Shown here: positions 47,997 to 56,064 of the stretch, piece by piece | Numbering within the stretch: the first letter of the stretch is position 1 | Layout of the letters: each line of letters opens with the position of its first letter | Source of the DNA: Nonomuraea sp. PA05 | GTDB taxonomy: Bacteria; Actinomycetota; Actinomycetes; Streptosporangiales; Streptosporangiaceae | Length of the DNA: 64,000 bases | Reading direction: 5' to 3' | Assembly: GCF_008086045.1 (NCBI RefSeq) | Contig: NZ_VSEY01000018.1 | Location: 177,640 to 241,639, forward strand | Notes under the pieces: model-generated | The model's input: only the letters and a program-made list of their open reading frames with translations | What the model was told of the DNA's origin: nothing | Database searches by the model: none | Made by a program: the position numbers and the translations under genes

Positions 47997-49042
47997 CGCC
48001 GGACCGCAGGCGGCTGGCCGAGCTGACGGGCGACCTGAGCGCGATGGGCGGGGTCCGCCTCGTCACGCTGGGCGACGGCGTGGAGCGCGGGGTCAGGGCG
48101 CTGGAGTTCAGGACCGGGTCGGGGCTGGCGTTCGACGTGCTGGTCGACCGGTGCATGGACATCGGGCACGCCGAGCACGCGGGGCGCGCGTTCGGCTGGC
48201 GCTCGCCCACCGGGTTCCGGCATCCGGGGCTGCACGAGCACAACGACGAGGACGGGCTGTCGTGGCTGCGCTCCTTCTCCGGGCTGATCGTGACGGCCGG
48301 GCTGGACCACACGCTGTTCGGCGGTGACGTGCCCGCCGACGCCTACCGGTATCCGCCGCGCGAGTCCGTACGGCACGGCCTGCACGGGCGCGCCGGCAAC
48401 CTGCCCGCCAGGCTGACCGGCTACGGCGAGCGGTGGGACGGCGAGCGGTGCGTGCTGTGGGCGGAGGGCGAGGTGCGGCAGGCGGCGGTCTTCGCCGAGA
48501 ACCTGCGGCTGGTGCGGCGGATCGAGGCCGACCTGGGCGGCGACGAGATCAGGCTGGTCGACACGGTGACGAACGCCGGGTTCGAGCCGACGCCGCACAT
48601 GTACCTCTACCACATCAACCTGGGCTGGCCGCTGCTCGACGAGGGCGCCAGGCTGGAGGCCGACATCCGGGAGACGCTGTGGCAGAGCGACAGCGTGGCC
48701 GAGCAGAAGGCCGACCACATCACCTTCCCCGGGCCCGTGCCGGGGTTCGTGGAGCAGGTGTACGAGCACGCGCTCGCCCCCCGGCCCGACGGGCTGCACC
48801 GGGTGGCCGTGGTCAACGACCGCCTGGGCATGCGGGTGGCCGTGGAGTGGCGGGCGGCGGAGTTCCCGTACTTCTTCGAGTGGCTGAACCTGCGCTCGGG
48901 CAACTACGCGGTCGGCCTGGAGCCGTCCACCCACCACGTGTCCGGCGACGCGGCGGCCAGGCAGGACGGCAGCATGATCTGGCTCGGCCCGCAGGAGTCG
49001 CGCACGTACCACACGACGTTCCGGGTGGAGTCAGCCTCCTAG
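47993..49042 (+). CDS. DUF4432 aldose-epimerase-like protein
   Basis: A 349-residue protein of the DUF4432 family, a galactose-mutarotase-like beta-sandwich. Typical parts are V-D-R-C-M-D-I-G-H-A (about 44-53), S-F-S-G-L-I-V-T-A-G-L (about 88-98), H-M-Y-L-Y-H-I-N-L-G-W-P (about 201-212) and G-L-E-P-S-T-H-H (about 311-318). Such genes accompany sugar-acid pathways. The ATG overlaps the SDR stop. Its 3' end overlaps the convergent amidohydrolase by 12 bp. Probably an anomer or lactone isomerase of the pathway. Confidence 0.85.
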   Translation: MTPDRRRLAELTGDLSAMGGVRLVTLGDGVERGVRALEFRTGSGLAFDVLVDRCMDIGHAEHAGRAFGWRSPTGFRHPGLHEHNDEDGLSWLRSFSGLIVTAGLDHTLFGGDVPADAYRYPPRESVRHGLHGRAGNLPARLTGYGERWDGERCVLWAEGEVRQAAVFAENLRLVRRIEADLGGDEIRLVDTVTNAGFEPTPHMYLYHINLGWPLLDEGARLEADIRETLWQSDSVAEQKADHITFPGPVPGFVEQVYEHALAPRPDGLHRVAVVNDRLGMRVAVEWRAAEFPYFFEWLNLRSGNYAVGLEPSTHHVSGDAAARQDGSMIWLGPQESRTYHTTFRVESAS

Positions 49043-49873
49043 CCGGTACGCCCGCCGCGCCGTCCCGGCGAACACCTCCTCCCGCTCACTGTCCGACAGC
49101 CCGGCGCACAGCTCGTCGGCGGCCGAGACGACCTGGTCGTACTCGGCCGCGAGCAGGCACACCGGCCAGTCGGAGCCGAACATGACCCGCTCGGGGCCGA
49201 ACGCCTCCAGCACCGTCCCGGCGTACGGCCGCAGGTCGGACGTGCGCCACGAACCCCAGTCGGCCTCGGTGACCATCCCCGACAGCTTGCAGAAGACGTT
49301 GGGCCGCGCGGCCAGCTCCAGGATCCGGCCGCGCCACGGCTCCAGCTCCCCTGACGCGATCGGCGGCTTGGACAGGTGGTCGAGCACGAACGTCAGCTCC
49401 GGCAGCGCGCTCACCGTGTCGATGGCGGCCTGGAGCTGGTGGGGCAGCGTCAGCAGGTCGTAGGCCAGCCCCGCGTCCGCCACGGCGGCCAGCCCCCGGC
49501 GCACGTCGGGCCGGTTGAGCCAGGCGGGGTCGGCCTCCGACTGCACGCCGTGCCGCACGCCCACCAGCCCCGCGGGAAGGGCGGCCAGCGTGCCGGCGAC
49601 ATCGGGCTCGGTCAGGTCGATCCATCCGACGACTCCCGACACAAGTCTTGACTCGGCGGCCAGCGTCAGGAAGTCTCTGGTCTCGTCGAGATCGGGCAGC
49701 ACCTGCACCAGCACGGTCGCGGTCACCCCGTTGGCGGCGGCATGCCCGGCGAGGTCATCAAGGGTGAACGTGCGGCGTACCGGGGCCATCTTGGCGGAGT
49801 CGAGCCAAGCGTGGGAGCGGGCGGACAGGTCCCAGACGTGATGGTGGGCATCGATGCGATTCACGACAGACAT
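49031..49873 (-). CDS. amidohydrolase-family lactonase (L-fucono/L-rhamnono-lactonase type)
   Basis: A 280-residue COG3618-type metal hydrolase. The metal motif I-D-A-H-H-H-V-W-D (about 7-15) is at the N-terminus and other ligands occur in V-L-D-H-L-S-K-P and M-F-G-S-D-W-P-V-C. This family contains L-fuconolactone and L-rhamnonolactone hydrolases that follow a sugar dehydrogenase. I start at ATG 49873; the longer frame to 50176 is antisense to the GH95 gene. Only 28 bp separates it from GH95. Confidence 0.85.
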   Translation of the reverse strand: MSVVNRIDAHHHVWDLSARSHAWLDSAKMAPVRRTFTLDDLAGHAAANGVTATVLVQVLPDLDETRDFLTLAAESRLVSGVVGWIDLTEPDVAGTLAALPAGLVGVRHGVQSEADPAWLNRPDVRRGLAAVADAGLAYDLLTLPHQLQAAIDTVSALPELTFVLDHLSKPPIASGELEPWRGRILELAARPNVFCKLSGMVTEADWGSWRTSDLRPYAGTVLEAFGPERVMFGSDWPVCLLAAEYDQVVSAADELCAGLSDSEREEVFAGTARRAYRLGG

Positions 49874-49901
49874 CCTATGTATGCGACAGGAGTGATCAAC
49901 A

Positions 49902-52319
49902 GTGTCCAGCAACGGATATACGCGGCGCGGAGTGCTCGCCACCGGGTTAGGCGCGGCGGCCGGATCCCTGATCGTGAGCGGTGCCGACGCCCTCCCGGCA
50001 TGGGCTGACGACAGGCAGGCCGGTCCGCTGGCCCTCTGGTACACCCGCCCGGCCGAGGTGTGGCTGGAGGCGCTGCCGGTCGGCTGCGGGCGGCTGGGCG
50101 CGATGGTGTTCGGCGGCGTGGCCACCGAACGGCTGCAGCTCAACGAGGACAGCATCTGGGCCGGCGGGCCGCACAACTACGACAACCCGGGCGCCCTGGA
50201 GGCGTTGCCGGAGATCAGGCGGCTGGTCTGGGAGGACAAGTGGCAGGCCGCCCAGAACCTCGCGGACGAGAAGCTGCTCGGCACGCCCAGCGAACAGGCG
50301 TGGTACCAGGTGCTCGGCGACCTCACGCTGACCTATCCCGGCTCTGCCGAGTTCACCGGCTACCGGCGCGAGCTCGATCTGACCAGCGCCGTCACCAGCG
50401 TGCGGTTCACCCGTGACGGCGTGCGGCACGAGCGCGAGGTCTTCGCCAGCAACCCCGACCAGGTCATCGTGCTGCGGCACACCGCCGACCAGCGCGGCTC
50501 GATCTCGTTCACGGCGGCCTTCTCCAGCCCGCAACAGTCCAGTTCGGCCGCCGCCGGACGGGCCACGATCGCGTTGAACGGCGTCAGCGGCCAGACCGAG
50601 GGCATGGCCGGAGAGGTCCGCTTCCAGGCGCTGGCCAGGGCCGAGGCCAAGGGCGGCACCGTGCGCGTGGACGGCGGCACGCTGGTCGTCGAGGGCGCGG
50701 ACGAGGTCACGCTGCTGATCTCCATGGGCAGCAGCTACCGCAGCTACCAGGATGTCGGCGGCGACCCGGCGCAGGTCGCGGACCGCCATCTGACCAAGGC
50801 GGGCGGGCGGCCGTACGAGGTGCTGCGGCGCAGGCACGTACAGGACTACCAGCGGCTGTTCGGCCGGGTCTCGATCGACCTGGGCACCTCGGAGGCGGCG
50901 GCGCTGCCCACGGACGAGCGCGTCCAGCGCAAGCAGCTCGACACGGACCCGCAGCTCGCCGCCCTGTACTTCCAGTACGGCCGGTACCTGCTGATCTCCT
51001 GCTCGCGCGCCCCCGGCTACGCCGCGAACCTCCAGGGCATCTGGAACGACTCGCTCGAACCGGCGTGGCAGTCGAAGTACACCATCAACATCAACTGCCA
51101 GATGAACTACTGGCCCGCCGCGCCCGGCAACCTCGTCGAGTGCATGGACCCGCTCTTCGACCTGATCAAGGACCTGTCGGAGACCGGCGCCCGCACGGCC
51201 AGGGACACCTACGGCGCGCCCGGCTGGGTCGCCCACCACAACACCGACGGCTGGCGCGGCACCGCCCCCGTGGACTTCGCCTTCTACGGCGTGTGGCCGA
51301 CGGGCGGGGCCTGGTTGTGCCTGACGCTCTGGGAGCACTACCAGTACACCGGGGACGAGCGGCGGCTGCGCGAGCACTTCCCGCTGATCAAGGGCTCGGT
51401 GGAGTACTTCCTGGCCACCCTGCAGACCGACCCCCGCACCGGCTACCTGGTCACCAACCCGTCGCACTCCCCCGAGGTCGGCCACCACGAGGACAACGGC
51501 GAGAACGTCTCCATCTGCGCCGGGCCCACCATGGACATGCAGATCCTGCGGGACCTGTTCGGCGCCTTCGAGGAGGCGTCGCAGGTGCTGGGCGTCGAGG
51601 CCGGGATGCGCGCCCAGGTCGCGGAGGCGCGCGGGCGGCTCGTCCCCAACCAGGTGGGGCACCTCGGGCAGATCCAGGAGTGGCAGGAGGACTACCGGGG
51701 CGACGCGGCGCTGTCGCGCAGCCGGCACATCTCCCACCTGTGGGGCCTGTTCCCCAGCCACCAGATCGACCCCCGCCTGACCCCGGCACTCGCCACCGCC
51801 GCCCGCCGCACCCTGGAGCTGCGCGGCGAGGCGGGGGCCGGGTGGTCGCTGGCCTGGAAGATCAACTTCTGGGCGCGGCTGCTCGACCCGGTCGAGGCCT
51901 ACAAGCGGCTGAGCAACCTGCTGGTGCCCGCCCGGACGGCGCCCAACATGTTCGACCTGCACCCGCCGTTCCAGATCGACGGCAACTTCGGCGGCACCTC
52001 GGGGATCACCGAGATGCTGCTGCAGAGCCACGGCGACCAGGTGCACCTCCTGCCCGCCCTGCCCGCCGCCTGGCCCGCGGGTTCGTACCGGGGGCTGCTG
52101 GCCCGGGGCGGGTTCGAGGTGGACGTGGAGTGGGCCGGTGGGGCGCTGCGGCGGGGACGCGTGCACTCCCGCCTCGGGCGCACCCTGACCCTCCGCACGG
52201 CCGCGCCCGTCACCGTCACGGAACGCGGGCGGCCGGTCAGGGTGGAGCGGCCGGAGGCGGGGGTGGTCGTGTTCGAGACCCGGAAGGGGGCGGTCTACGA
52301 CGTCGCGCCATCCACCTGA
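49902..52319 (+). CDS. Tat-exported GH95 glycoside hydrolase (alpha-L-fucosidase/galactosidase family)
   Basis: An 805-residue enzyme with a twin-arginine signal (Y-T-R-R-G-V-L-A-T-G, about 6-15). GH95 features are L-P-V-G-C-G-R-L-G-A-M-V-F-G-G (about 57-71), L-N-E-D-S-I-W-A-G-G-P (about 78-88), I-N-I-N-C-Q-M-N-Y-W-P (catalytic Asn region), H-H-N-T-D-G-W-R-G and T-N-P-S-H-S-P-E. Family members remove alpha-1,2-L-fucose, or alpha-L-galactose from pectin and xyloglucan. GTG 49902 follows AGGAGTG. A strong hairpin terminator starts 5 bp after the stop. Confidence 0.92.
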   Translation: MSSNGYTRRGVLATGLGAAAGSLIVSGADALPAWADDRQAGPLALWYTRPAEVWLEALPVGCGRLGAMVFGGVATERLQLNEDSIWAGGPHNYDNPGALEALPEIRRLVWEDKWQAAQNLADEKLLGTPSEQAWYQVLGDLTLTYPGSAEFTGYRRELDLTSAVTSVRFTRDGVRHEREVFASNPDQVIVLRHTADQRGSISFTAAFSSPQQSSSAAAGRATIALNGVSGQTEGMAGEVRFQALARAEAKGGTVRVDGGTLVVEGADEVTLLISMGSSYRSYQDVGGDPAQVADRHLTKAGGRPYEVLRRRHVQDYQRLFGRVSIDLGTSEAAALPTDERVQRKQLDTDPQLAALYFQYGRYLLISCSRAPGYAANLQGIWNDSLEPAWQSKYTININCQMNYWPAAPGNLVECMDPLFDLIKDLSETGARTARDTYGAPGWVAHHNTDGWRGTAPVDFAFYGVWPTGGAWLCLTLWEHYQYTGDERRLREHFPLIKGSVEYFLATLQTDPRTGYLVTNPSHSPEVGHHEDNGENVSICAGPTMDMQILRDLFGAFEEASQVLGVEAGMRAQVAEARGRLVPNQVGHLGQIQEWQEDYRGDAALSRSRHISHLWGLFPSHQIDPRLTPALATAARRTLELRGEAGAGWSLAWKINFWARLLDPVEAYKRLSNLLVPARTAPNMFDLHPPFQIDGNFGGTSGITEMLLQSHGDQVHLLPALPAAWPAGSYRGLLARGGFEVDVEWAGGALRRGRVHSRLGRTLTLRTAAPVTVTERGRPVRVERPEAGVVVFETRKGAVYDVAPST

Positions 52320-52323
52320 CGCC

Positions 52324-52358
52324 CCAGGGCCCGCCCGCGACCCGTGGGCGGGCCCTGG
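52324..52358 (+). terminator. strong hairpin after GH95
   Basis: Arms CCAGGGCCCGCCC (52324-52336) and GGGCGGGCCCTGG (52346-52358) pair perfectly over 13 bp with a 9-nt loop. It begins 5 bp after the GH95 stop. There is no U-tract, as is common for actinobacterial terminators. Confidence 0.75.
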
Positions 52359-52408
52359 ACCCGGCACACCCGCAACGCACCGCACCACCCACCGCTCACC
52401 GCGACCTG

Positions 52409-52504
52409 CGTGCGCGGCGTGCGCCATGCGCGGCGTGCGCCATGCGCGGCGAGCGCCATGCGCGGCGAGCGCCATGCGCGGCGTGCGCCATGCGGGCTGC
52501 GCGA
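52409..52504. repeat. 16-bp tandem repeat array
   Basis: Six tandem copies of CATGCGCGGCGTGCGC and variants (T/A at one position), with copies beginning at 52409 (diverged), 52425, 52441, 52457, 52473 and 52489, then decaying to about 52520. The 16-bp period is not a multiple of three, so this array is not coding. Confidence 0.85.
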
Positions 52505-52628
52505 TGCGGCGTGCGGGCTGTGCGCGGTGCGTGTGCAGCCGGTGCCGTCCACGCACGCACCGCGTCCCCCAAAAGGACCTCGGCCGGAGTACGGCGGGGA
52601 AGGGGCGTGTGGTGGTGACGGCTGCCGG

Positions 52629-53705
52629 TCAGGCGGGACGTGGGGCGCGGGGCCGGGTGCGGGAGGCCTCGCCCCGGGCGTGCGCCGCGAACAACCGCGC
52701 CGCCTCATCGGGATCCCCCGACGCCAGCGCCGCCACCAGGTCGTCATGATGCCCCGCCATGGCCGACCAGTCCCCGTCGTAGAGCGGGTTGCCGACCACG
52801 TGCAGGCTCCACAGGTTCGACTCGATGGTCCGCCACAGCCGCAGCAGGAAGGAGTTCCCGCAGGCAGCGCACACCCGCCGGTGAAAGGCGAGGTCCGCGT
52901 CCCTGAAGGCCCCGATGTCGCCGTCGCGGGCCGCCTGCCGCATGGCCAGGACGTCGGCCGAGAGCTGCCGCAACGTGTCGGCCTGGATGCGGGCCGCCGC
53001 GCCGCGTGCGGCATACTCCTCCAGCAACACCCTGATGTCGCGCACCTCCCGAGCCTGCTCGTCCGAGATCTCCGCGACGTAGCTGCCTCGGTTGGGATAG
53101 GAGATGACCAGGCCCTCGTGCGCCAACCGTTTGATCGCCTCCCGCGCCGGGGCCTGGCTCGTGCCGACCCGGCGCGCGATCTCGGCTTCGACGAGCCGCT
53201 GCCCGGCGACCAGCTCGCCGGCGACGATCCAGCCGCGCAGCAGCGCGTAGACGCGGTCCGACAGCAGCTCTCTGGGCAGGACGCGGGCCGCGTCCGGCGC
53301 GATCTGCTGCTCCTGCCAGATGCGGGCGACCGTGGACTGGGAGAGCCCCAGCTGGGCGGCCATGGTGCGGGTGGACGGCACGGCGCCGCCTCCTGCCGCG
53401 GCGGCGATGACGCGTTCCGCCTCCTGCCGTTCGGCGCTGCGGGGGCGGCCCGGCCTGGGCGCGTCGGCCAGGCCGTCGAGCCCGCGTTCGACGAAGCGGG
53501 CGCGCCACTTGGCGACGGTCGCCGGGCTGACCGACAGCCGGGTCGCGATCTCCTTGCGGGGCAGCCCTTCGGCGCACGCCAGCACGATGCGGCTGCGCAG
53601 CGCGGGCCCGCCACCGCCGGTGGGCTCCCGGGCCGCCCACTCGCGCAGGGTGGTGAGCTCCTCGGCCCCCAATACCAGCCGTTTGTCGTCCTCATGTCCA
53701 GCCAC
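52629..53705 (-). CDS. GntR/FCD regulator fused to an IS630-type transposase HTH domain
   Basis: A 358-residue protein made of two DNA-binding parts. Residues about 15-135 look like the N-terminus of IS630-type transposases: R-S-R-I-V-L-A-C-A-E-G-L-P-R-K-E-I-A, V-S-P-A-T-V-A-K-W-R-A-R-F, G-L-D-G-L-A-D-A-P-R-P-G-R-P-R, then a second HTH S-T-R-T-M-A-A-Q-L-G-L-S-Q-S-T-V-A-R-I-W. From about 145 a complete GntR wHTH (A-P-A-R-E-A-I-K-R-L) and FCD domain follow (D-A-D-L-A-F-H; M-A-G-H-H-D-D). No DDE catalytic domain remains. It is divergent from the sugar ABC operon, which it probably controls. Confidence 0.85.
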   Translation of the reverse strand: MAGHEDDKRLVLGAEELTTLREWAAREPTGGGGPALRSRIVLACAEGLPRKEIATRLSVSPATVAKWRARFVERGLDGLADAPRPGRPRSAERQEAERVIAAAAGGGAVPSTRTMAAQLGLSQSTVARIWQEQQIAPDAARVLPRELLSDRVYALLRGWIVAGELVAGQRLVEAEIARRVGTSQAPAREAIKRLAHEGLVISYPNRGSYVAEISDEQAREVRDIRVLLEEYAARGAAARIQADTLRQLSADVLAMRQAARDGDIGAFRDADLAFHRRVCAACGNSFLLRLWRTIESNLWSLHVVGNPLYDGDWSAMAGHHDDLVAALASGDPDEAARLFAAHARGEASRTRPRAPRPA

Positions 53706-53717
53706 GCCGCAACCTTA

Positions 53718-53800
53718 ACGTATTTATGACTCGGCAACCCACAGGACACGTATTTGTAGCGTCGCGTTTGCCCTTGACGGGGCCATGTGACCAACGTATT
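53718..53800. promoter_or_regulatory. three ACGTATT direct repeats in the regulator/ABC divergent region
   Basis: ACGTATTT occurs at 53718-53725 and 53748-53755, and ACGTATT at 53794-53800. The third overlaps the -10 box of the plus-strand promoter. They are good candidates for operator half-sites of the fusion regulator. Confidence 0.5.
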
Positions 53801-53802
53801 AA
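53774..53802 (+). promoter_or_regulatory. sigma-70-type promoter of the sugar ABC operon
   Basis: TTGACG (53774-53779), a 17-nt spacer and TATTAA (53797-53802) match a vegetative promoter well. Transcription would start near 53809, about 58 nt before the ATG of the binding-protein gene. Confidence 0.65.
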
Positions 53803-53866
53803 ATAATCGCTAATCGAGTAACGACCCATTAAAAGGCGTCGCAGATCTCGCCCCCTTGGAGGTGCG

Positions 53867-55138
53867 ATGCGTTCCCCCCGTTCATCCCTCGCCCTTTCGT
53901 CCCTTGGCTGCCTGCTCGTTCTCACCGGCTGTGGCGGGGGCGGCTTCGCCGGCGAGTCCCAGGCACAGCAGAGCGAGGGCGGCCCGGTCACCGTCCGGAT
54001 GCTGGTCAACATCAGCCCGAACCTCACCCAGACGTACTGGGACGGCCTGGTCAAGCCGTTCGAGCAGGCCAACCCCGGCATCGACGTCAAGATCGAGGCG
54101 CCGACCGGCAAGGGCGTGGCCGACACGCTGCCGCAGCAGCTCGCCGCCGGCAACGCGCCCGACGTGGTGGAGACCCTGATGGCCGACGAGACGCTGGCCA
54201 AGCAGATGCTCGACCTGACCGACCAGGCGTGGACCAAGGACACCCCGCTGGCCGAGCAGGCCAAGCTGGGCGGCAAGCTCTACCAGGCCGGCGTCGGCGT
54301 GCAGGCCCAGTCGCTGGTCTTCTACAACAAGGCCGCCTTCGACAAGGCCGGGATCGAGCAGCCGCCGCAGACGTTCGACGAGCTCGAGACCGCGATGGCG
54401 GCCCTCAAGAAGGCGGGCTACCTGCCGCTGCAGACCGGCGGCGACTTCCTGACCGGCCTGCAGCTCCTGCAGCTGTCCAACCCGAGCCGCGCCCAGACGC
54501 ACCCCGCCTGGCAGCAGGACGTCAAGGCGGGCAAGACCAAGGCGGGCGAGTCGCTGCTGCCCTACCTCGAGCGCTACAAGGGCTGGATCGACAAGGGGTA
54601 CGTCGACAAGAACGCCCTCGGCCTGAAGTACGCCGACGCCGAGACCCAGTTCCTGTCCGGCAAGTCGGCCATGTACGTCATGGGAAGCTGGTTCACCGCC
54701 ACCGAGGCCAAGGCCGAGAAGGACTTCGAGGTCGGCGTCTTCCCCGCCCCGGTCGACAAGGGCCAGACCTACCCGGGCCCGCAGGGCGCCACGCTCGCGG
54801 CCCCGTACATGATCCTCAAGTCCACCCCCAGCAAGGACGCGGCGCTCAAGCTGGTCCAGTGGCTGGTCACCGACCCGGCGGCGGTCAAGAGCCAGCTCGC
54901 GCAGGACGGCAACTTCCGCACCGGCGTGGAGCGCGAGTTCACCCCGCTGGAGAAGCAGGTGCAGGAGATCCTCGACAAGGCGCCCTCCGGAGTGCCGCAG
55001 GGTGAGGGGTACGGCGACGCCACCCTGCCCAAGGGCTTCAACTCCGCGTGGAACACCGAGGTCCAGGGCCTGTACGTCGGCAAGTCGCCCAAGGAGGTCG
55101 CCGAGGGCGTGGACCGCTGGCTGGCCGGACGCTCATGA
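53867..55138 (+). CDS. sugar ABC transporter substrate-binding lipoprotein
   Basis: A 423-residue family 1 solute-binding lipoprotein. GGAGGTG precedes the ATG. The signal ends in lipobox L-V-L-T-G-C (Cys about 22) and a Gly-rich tether. Typical elements are W-D-G-L-V-K-P-F-E-Q-A-N-P-G-I-D-V and F-L-S-G-K-S-A-M-Y-V-M-G-S-W. It delivers a mono- or oligosaccharide, probably released by the nearby GH95/GH106/beta-helix enzymes, to the coupled permeases. Confidence 0.92.
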   Translation: MRSPRSSLALSSLGCLLVLTGCGGGGFAGESQAQQSEGGPVTVRMLVNISPNLTQTYWDGLVKPFEQANPGIDVKIEAPTGKGVADTLPQQLAAGNAPDVVETLMADETLAKQMLDLTDQAWTKDTPLAEQAKLGGKLYQAGVGVQAQSLVFYNKAAFDKAGIEQPPQTFDELETAMAALKKAGYLPLQTGGDFLTGLQLLQLSNPSRAQTHPAWQQDVKAGKTKAGESLLPYLERYKGWIDKGYVDKNALGLKYADAETQFLSGKSAMYVMGSWFTATEAKAEKDFEVGVFPAPVDKGQTYPGPQGATLAAPYMILKSTPSKDAALKLVQWLVTDPAAVKSQLAQDGNFRTGVEREFTPLEKQVQEILDKAPSGVPQGEGYGDATLPKGFNSAWNTEVQGLYVGKSPKEVAEGVDRWLAGRS

Positions 55139-56064
55139 CCCTCACCCGAGAGCACGCTCCTCCCGTCGTGAAAGCGCCCGTCCAGAAGCGCAGAAACCAC
55201 GACGGATGGGCCAACACCCTCATGGTGGCCCCCGCCACGGTCCTCTACACCGTGATGCTGATCGTCCCGGTCGGCCTGGCCCTCTACCTGAGCCTGACCG
55301 ACTGGGACGGCTTCAGCGCCAACCCCGCCTTCGTCGGCGCCGCCAACTACCTCGACCTGATGGACGACCCGGAGCTGCGGCGCGCCTCCCTGGTCACGCT
55401 GCTCGTCGCGGTCGCCGGCACGGCCGGGCTGAACCTGCTCGGCCTCGGCTTCGCCCTCCTGGTCAACGGCGCCTCCCGGGCCAACACGTTCTTCCGGATC
55501 GTGCTGTTCTACCCGCACGTGCTCAGCGCCCTGGTGGTCGGCTTCCTCTGGTCGGCCATCCTGGGCACCGGCGGCGCGGTCAACAACCTGGTCACGACCT
55601 GGGGCGGCGAGGTCATCCCGTTCCTGTCGGACCCGACCTGGGCCACCGTCACCATGATCGCGGTGCTGGTGTGGGCCGGGTTCGGCGTCAACGTGGTGCT
55701 GTACCTGGCGGGCCTCCAGGCGGTGCCGCACTCGCTGATCGAGGCGGCCCGCATCGACGGGGCCACCCGCTGGCAGGTGTTCAGGAACGTGACGCTGCCC
55801 GCGCTCGGCCCTTCGGTGACGGTCAACATCGTGTTGTCGCTGGTGACGCTGCTGAAGACGTACGACCTGGTGGTCTCGCTGACGGCGGGCGGCCCGGCCG
55901 GCCAGACGCAGACCGTCGCCTACCTCATCCTGTGGAACTCCTTCCACGACGCCCGCCTCGGCTTCGGCTCCGCGCAGTCGGTGCTGCTCATGCTGGTGAC
56001 GGGGGCGCTGGCGTTCGTGGTGACCAAGCTGCGCAGGCGCGGCGAGCTGGCGGTGCACCAATGA
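55135..56064 (+). CDS. sugar ABC transporter permease (MalF-like)
   Basis: A 309-residue inner-membrane permease with six helices and the EAA loop E-A-A-R-I-D-G-A-T-R-W-Q-V-F. ATG 55135 overlaps the binding-protein stop (ATGA). It pairs with the next permease. Confidence 0.93.
   Translation: MTLTREHAPPVVKAPVQKRRNHDGWANTLMVAPATVLYTVMLIVPVGLALYLSLTDWDGFSANPAFVGAANYLDLMDDPELRRASLVTLLVAVAGTAGLNLLGLGFALLVNGASRANTFFRIVLFYPHVLSALVVGFLWSAILGTGGAVNNLVTTWGGEVIPFLSDPTWATVTMIAVLVWAGFGVNVVLYLAGLQAVPHSLIEAARIDGATRWQVFRNVTLPALGPSVTVNIVLSLVTLLKTYDLVVSLTAGGPAGQTQTVAYLILWNSFHDARLGFGSAQSVLLMLVTGALAFVVTKLRRRGELAVHQ

Larger units (their letters stand above)
52320..52628. other. convergent intergenic region with terminator and repeat array
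   Basis: This 309-bp stretch between GH95 and the regulator gene holds the hairpin at 52324-52358 and a 16-bp tandem array (52409-52504). I see no gene; frames on both strands are repeat-driven. The rest (52520-52628) is plain GC-rich sequence. Confidence 0.7.

Noticed and set aside
49874..50176. Upstream extension of the amidohydrolase to 50176
   Set aside because: It would be fully antisense to the GH95 N-terminus. The family's I-D-A-H-H-H motif already lies at the N-terminus when starting at 49873.
52629..53705. Interpretation as an insertion sequence or transposase pseudogene
   Set aside because: Only the DNA-binding half of a transposase is present, with an intact GntR/FCD domain in the same frame, and I see no terminal inverted repeats or target duplication.
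52295..53794. Long minus-strand frame overlapping the fusion regulator and the 16-bp array
   Set aside because: It is the alternative frame of the real regulator, Arg/Pro/Ala-rich, and its end is made only of the tandem repeat.
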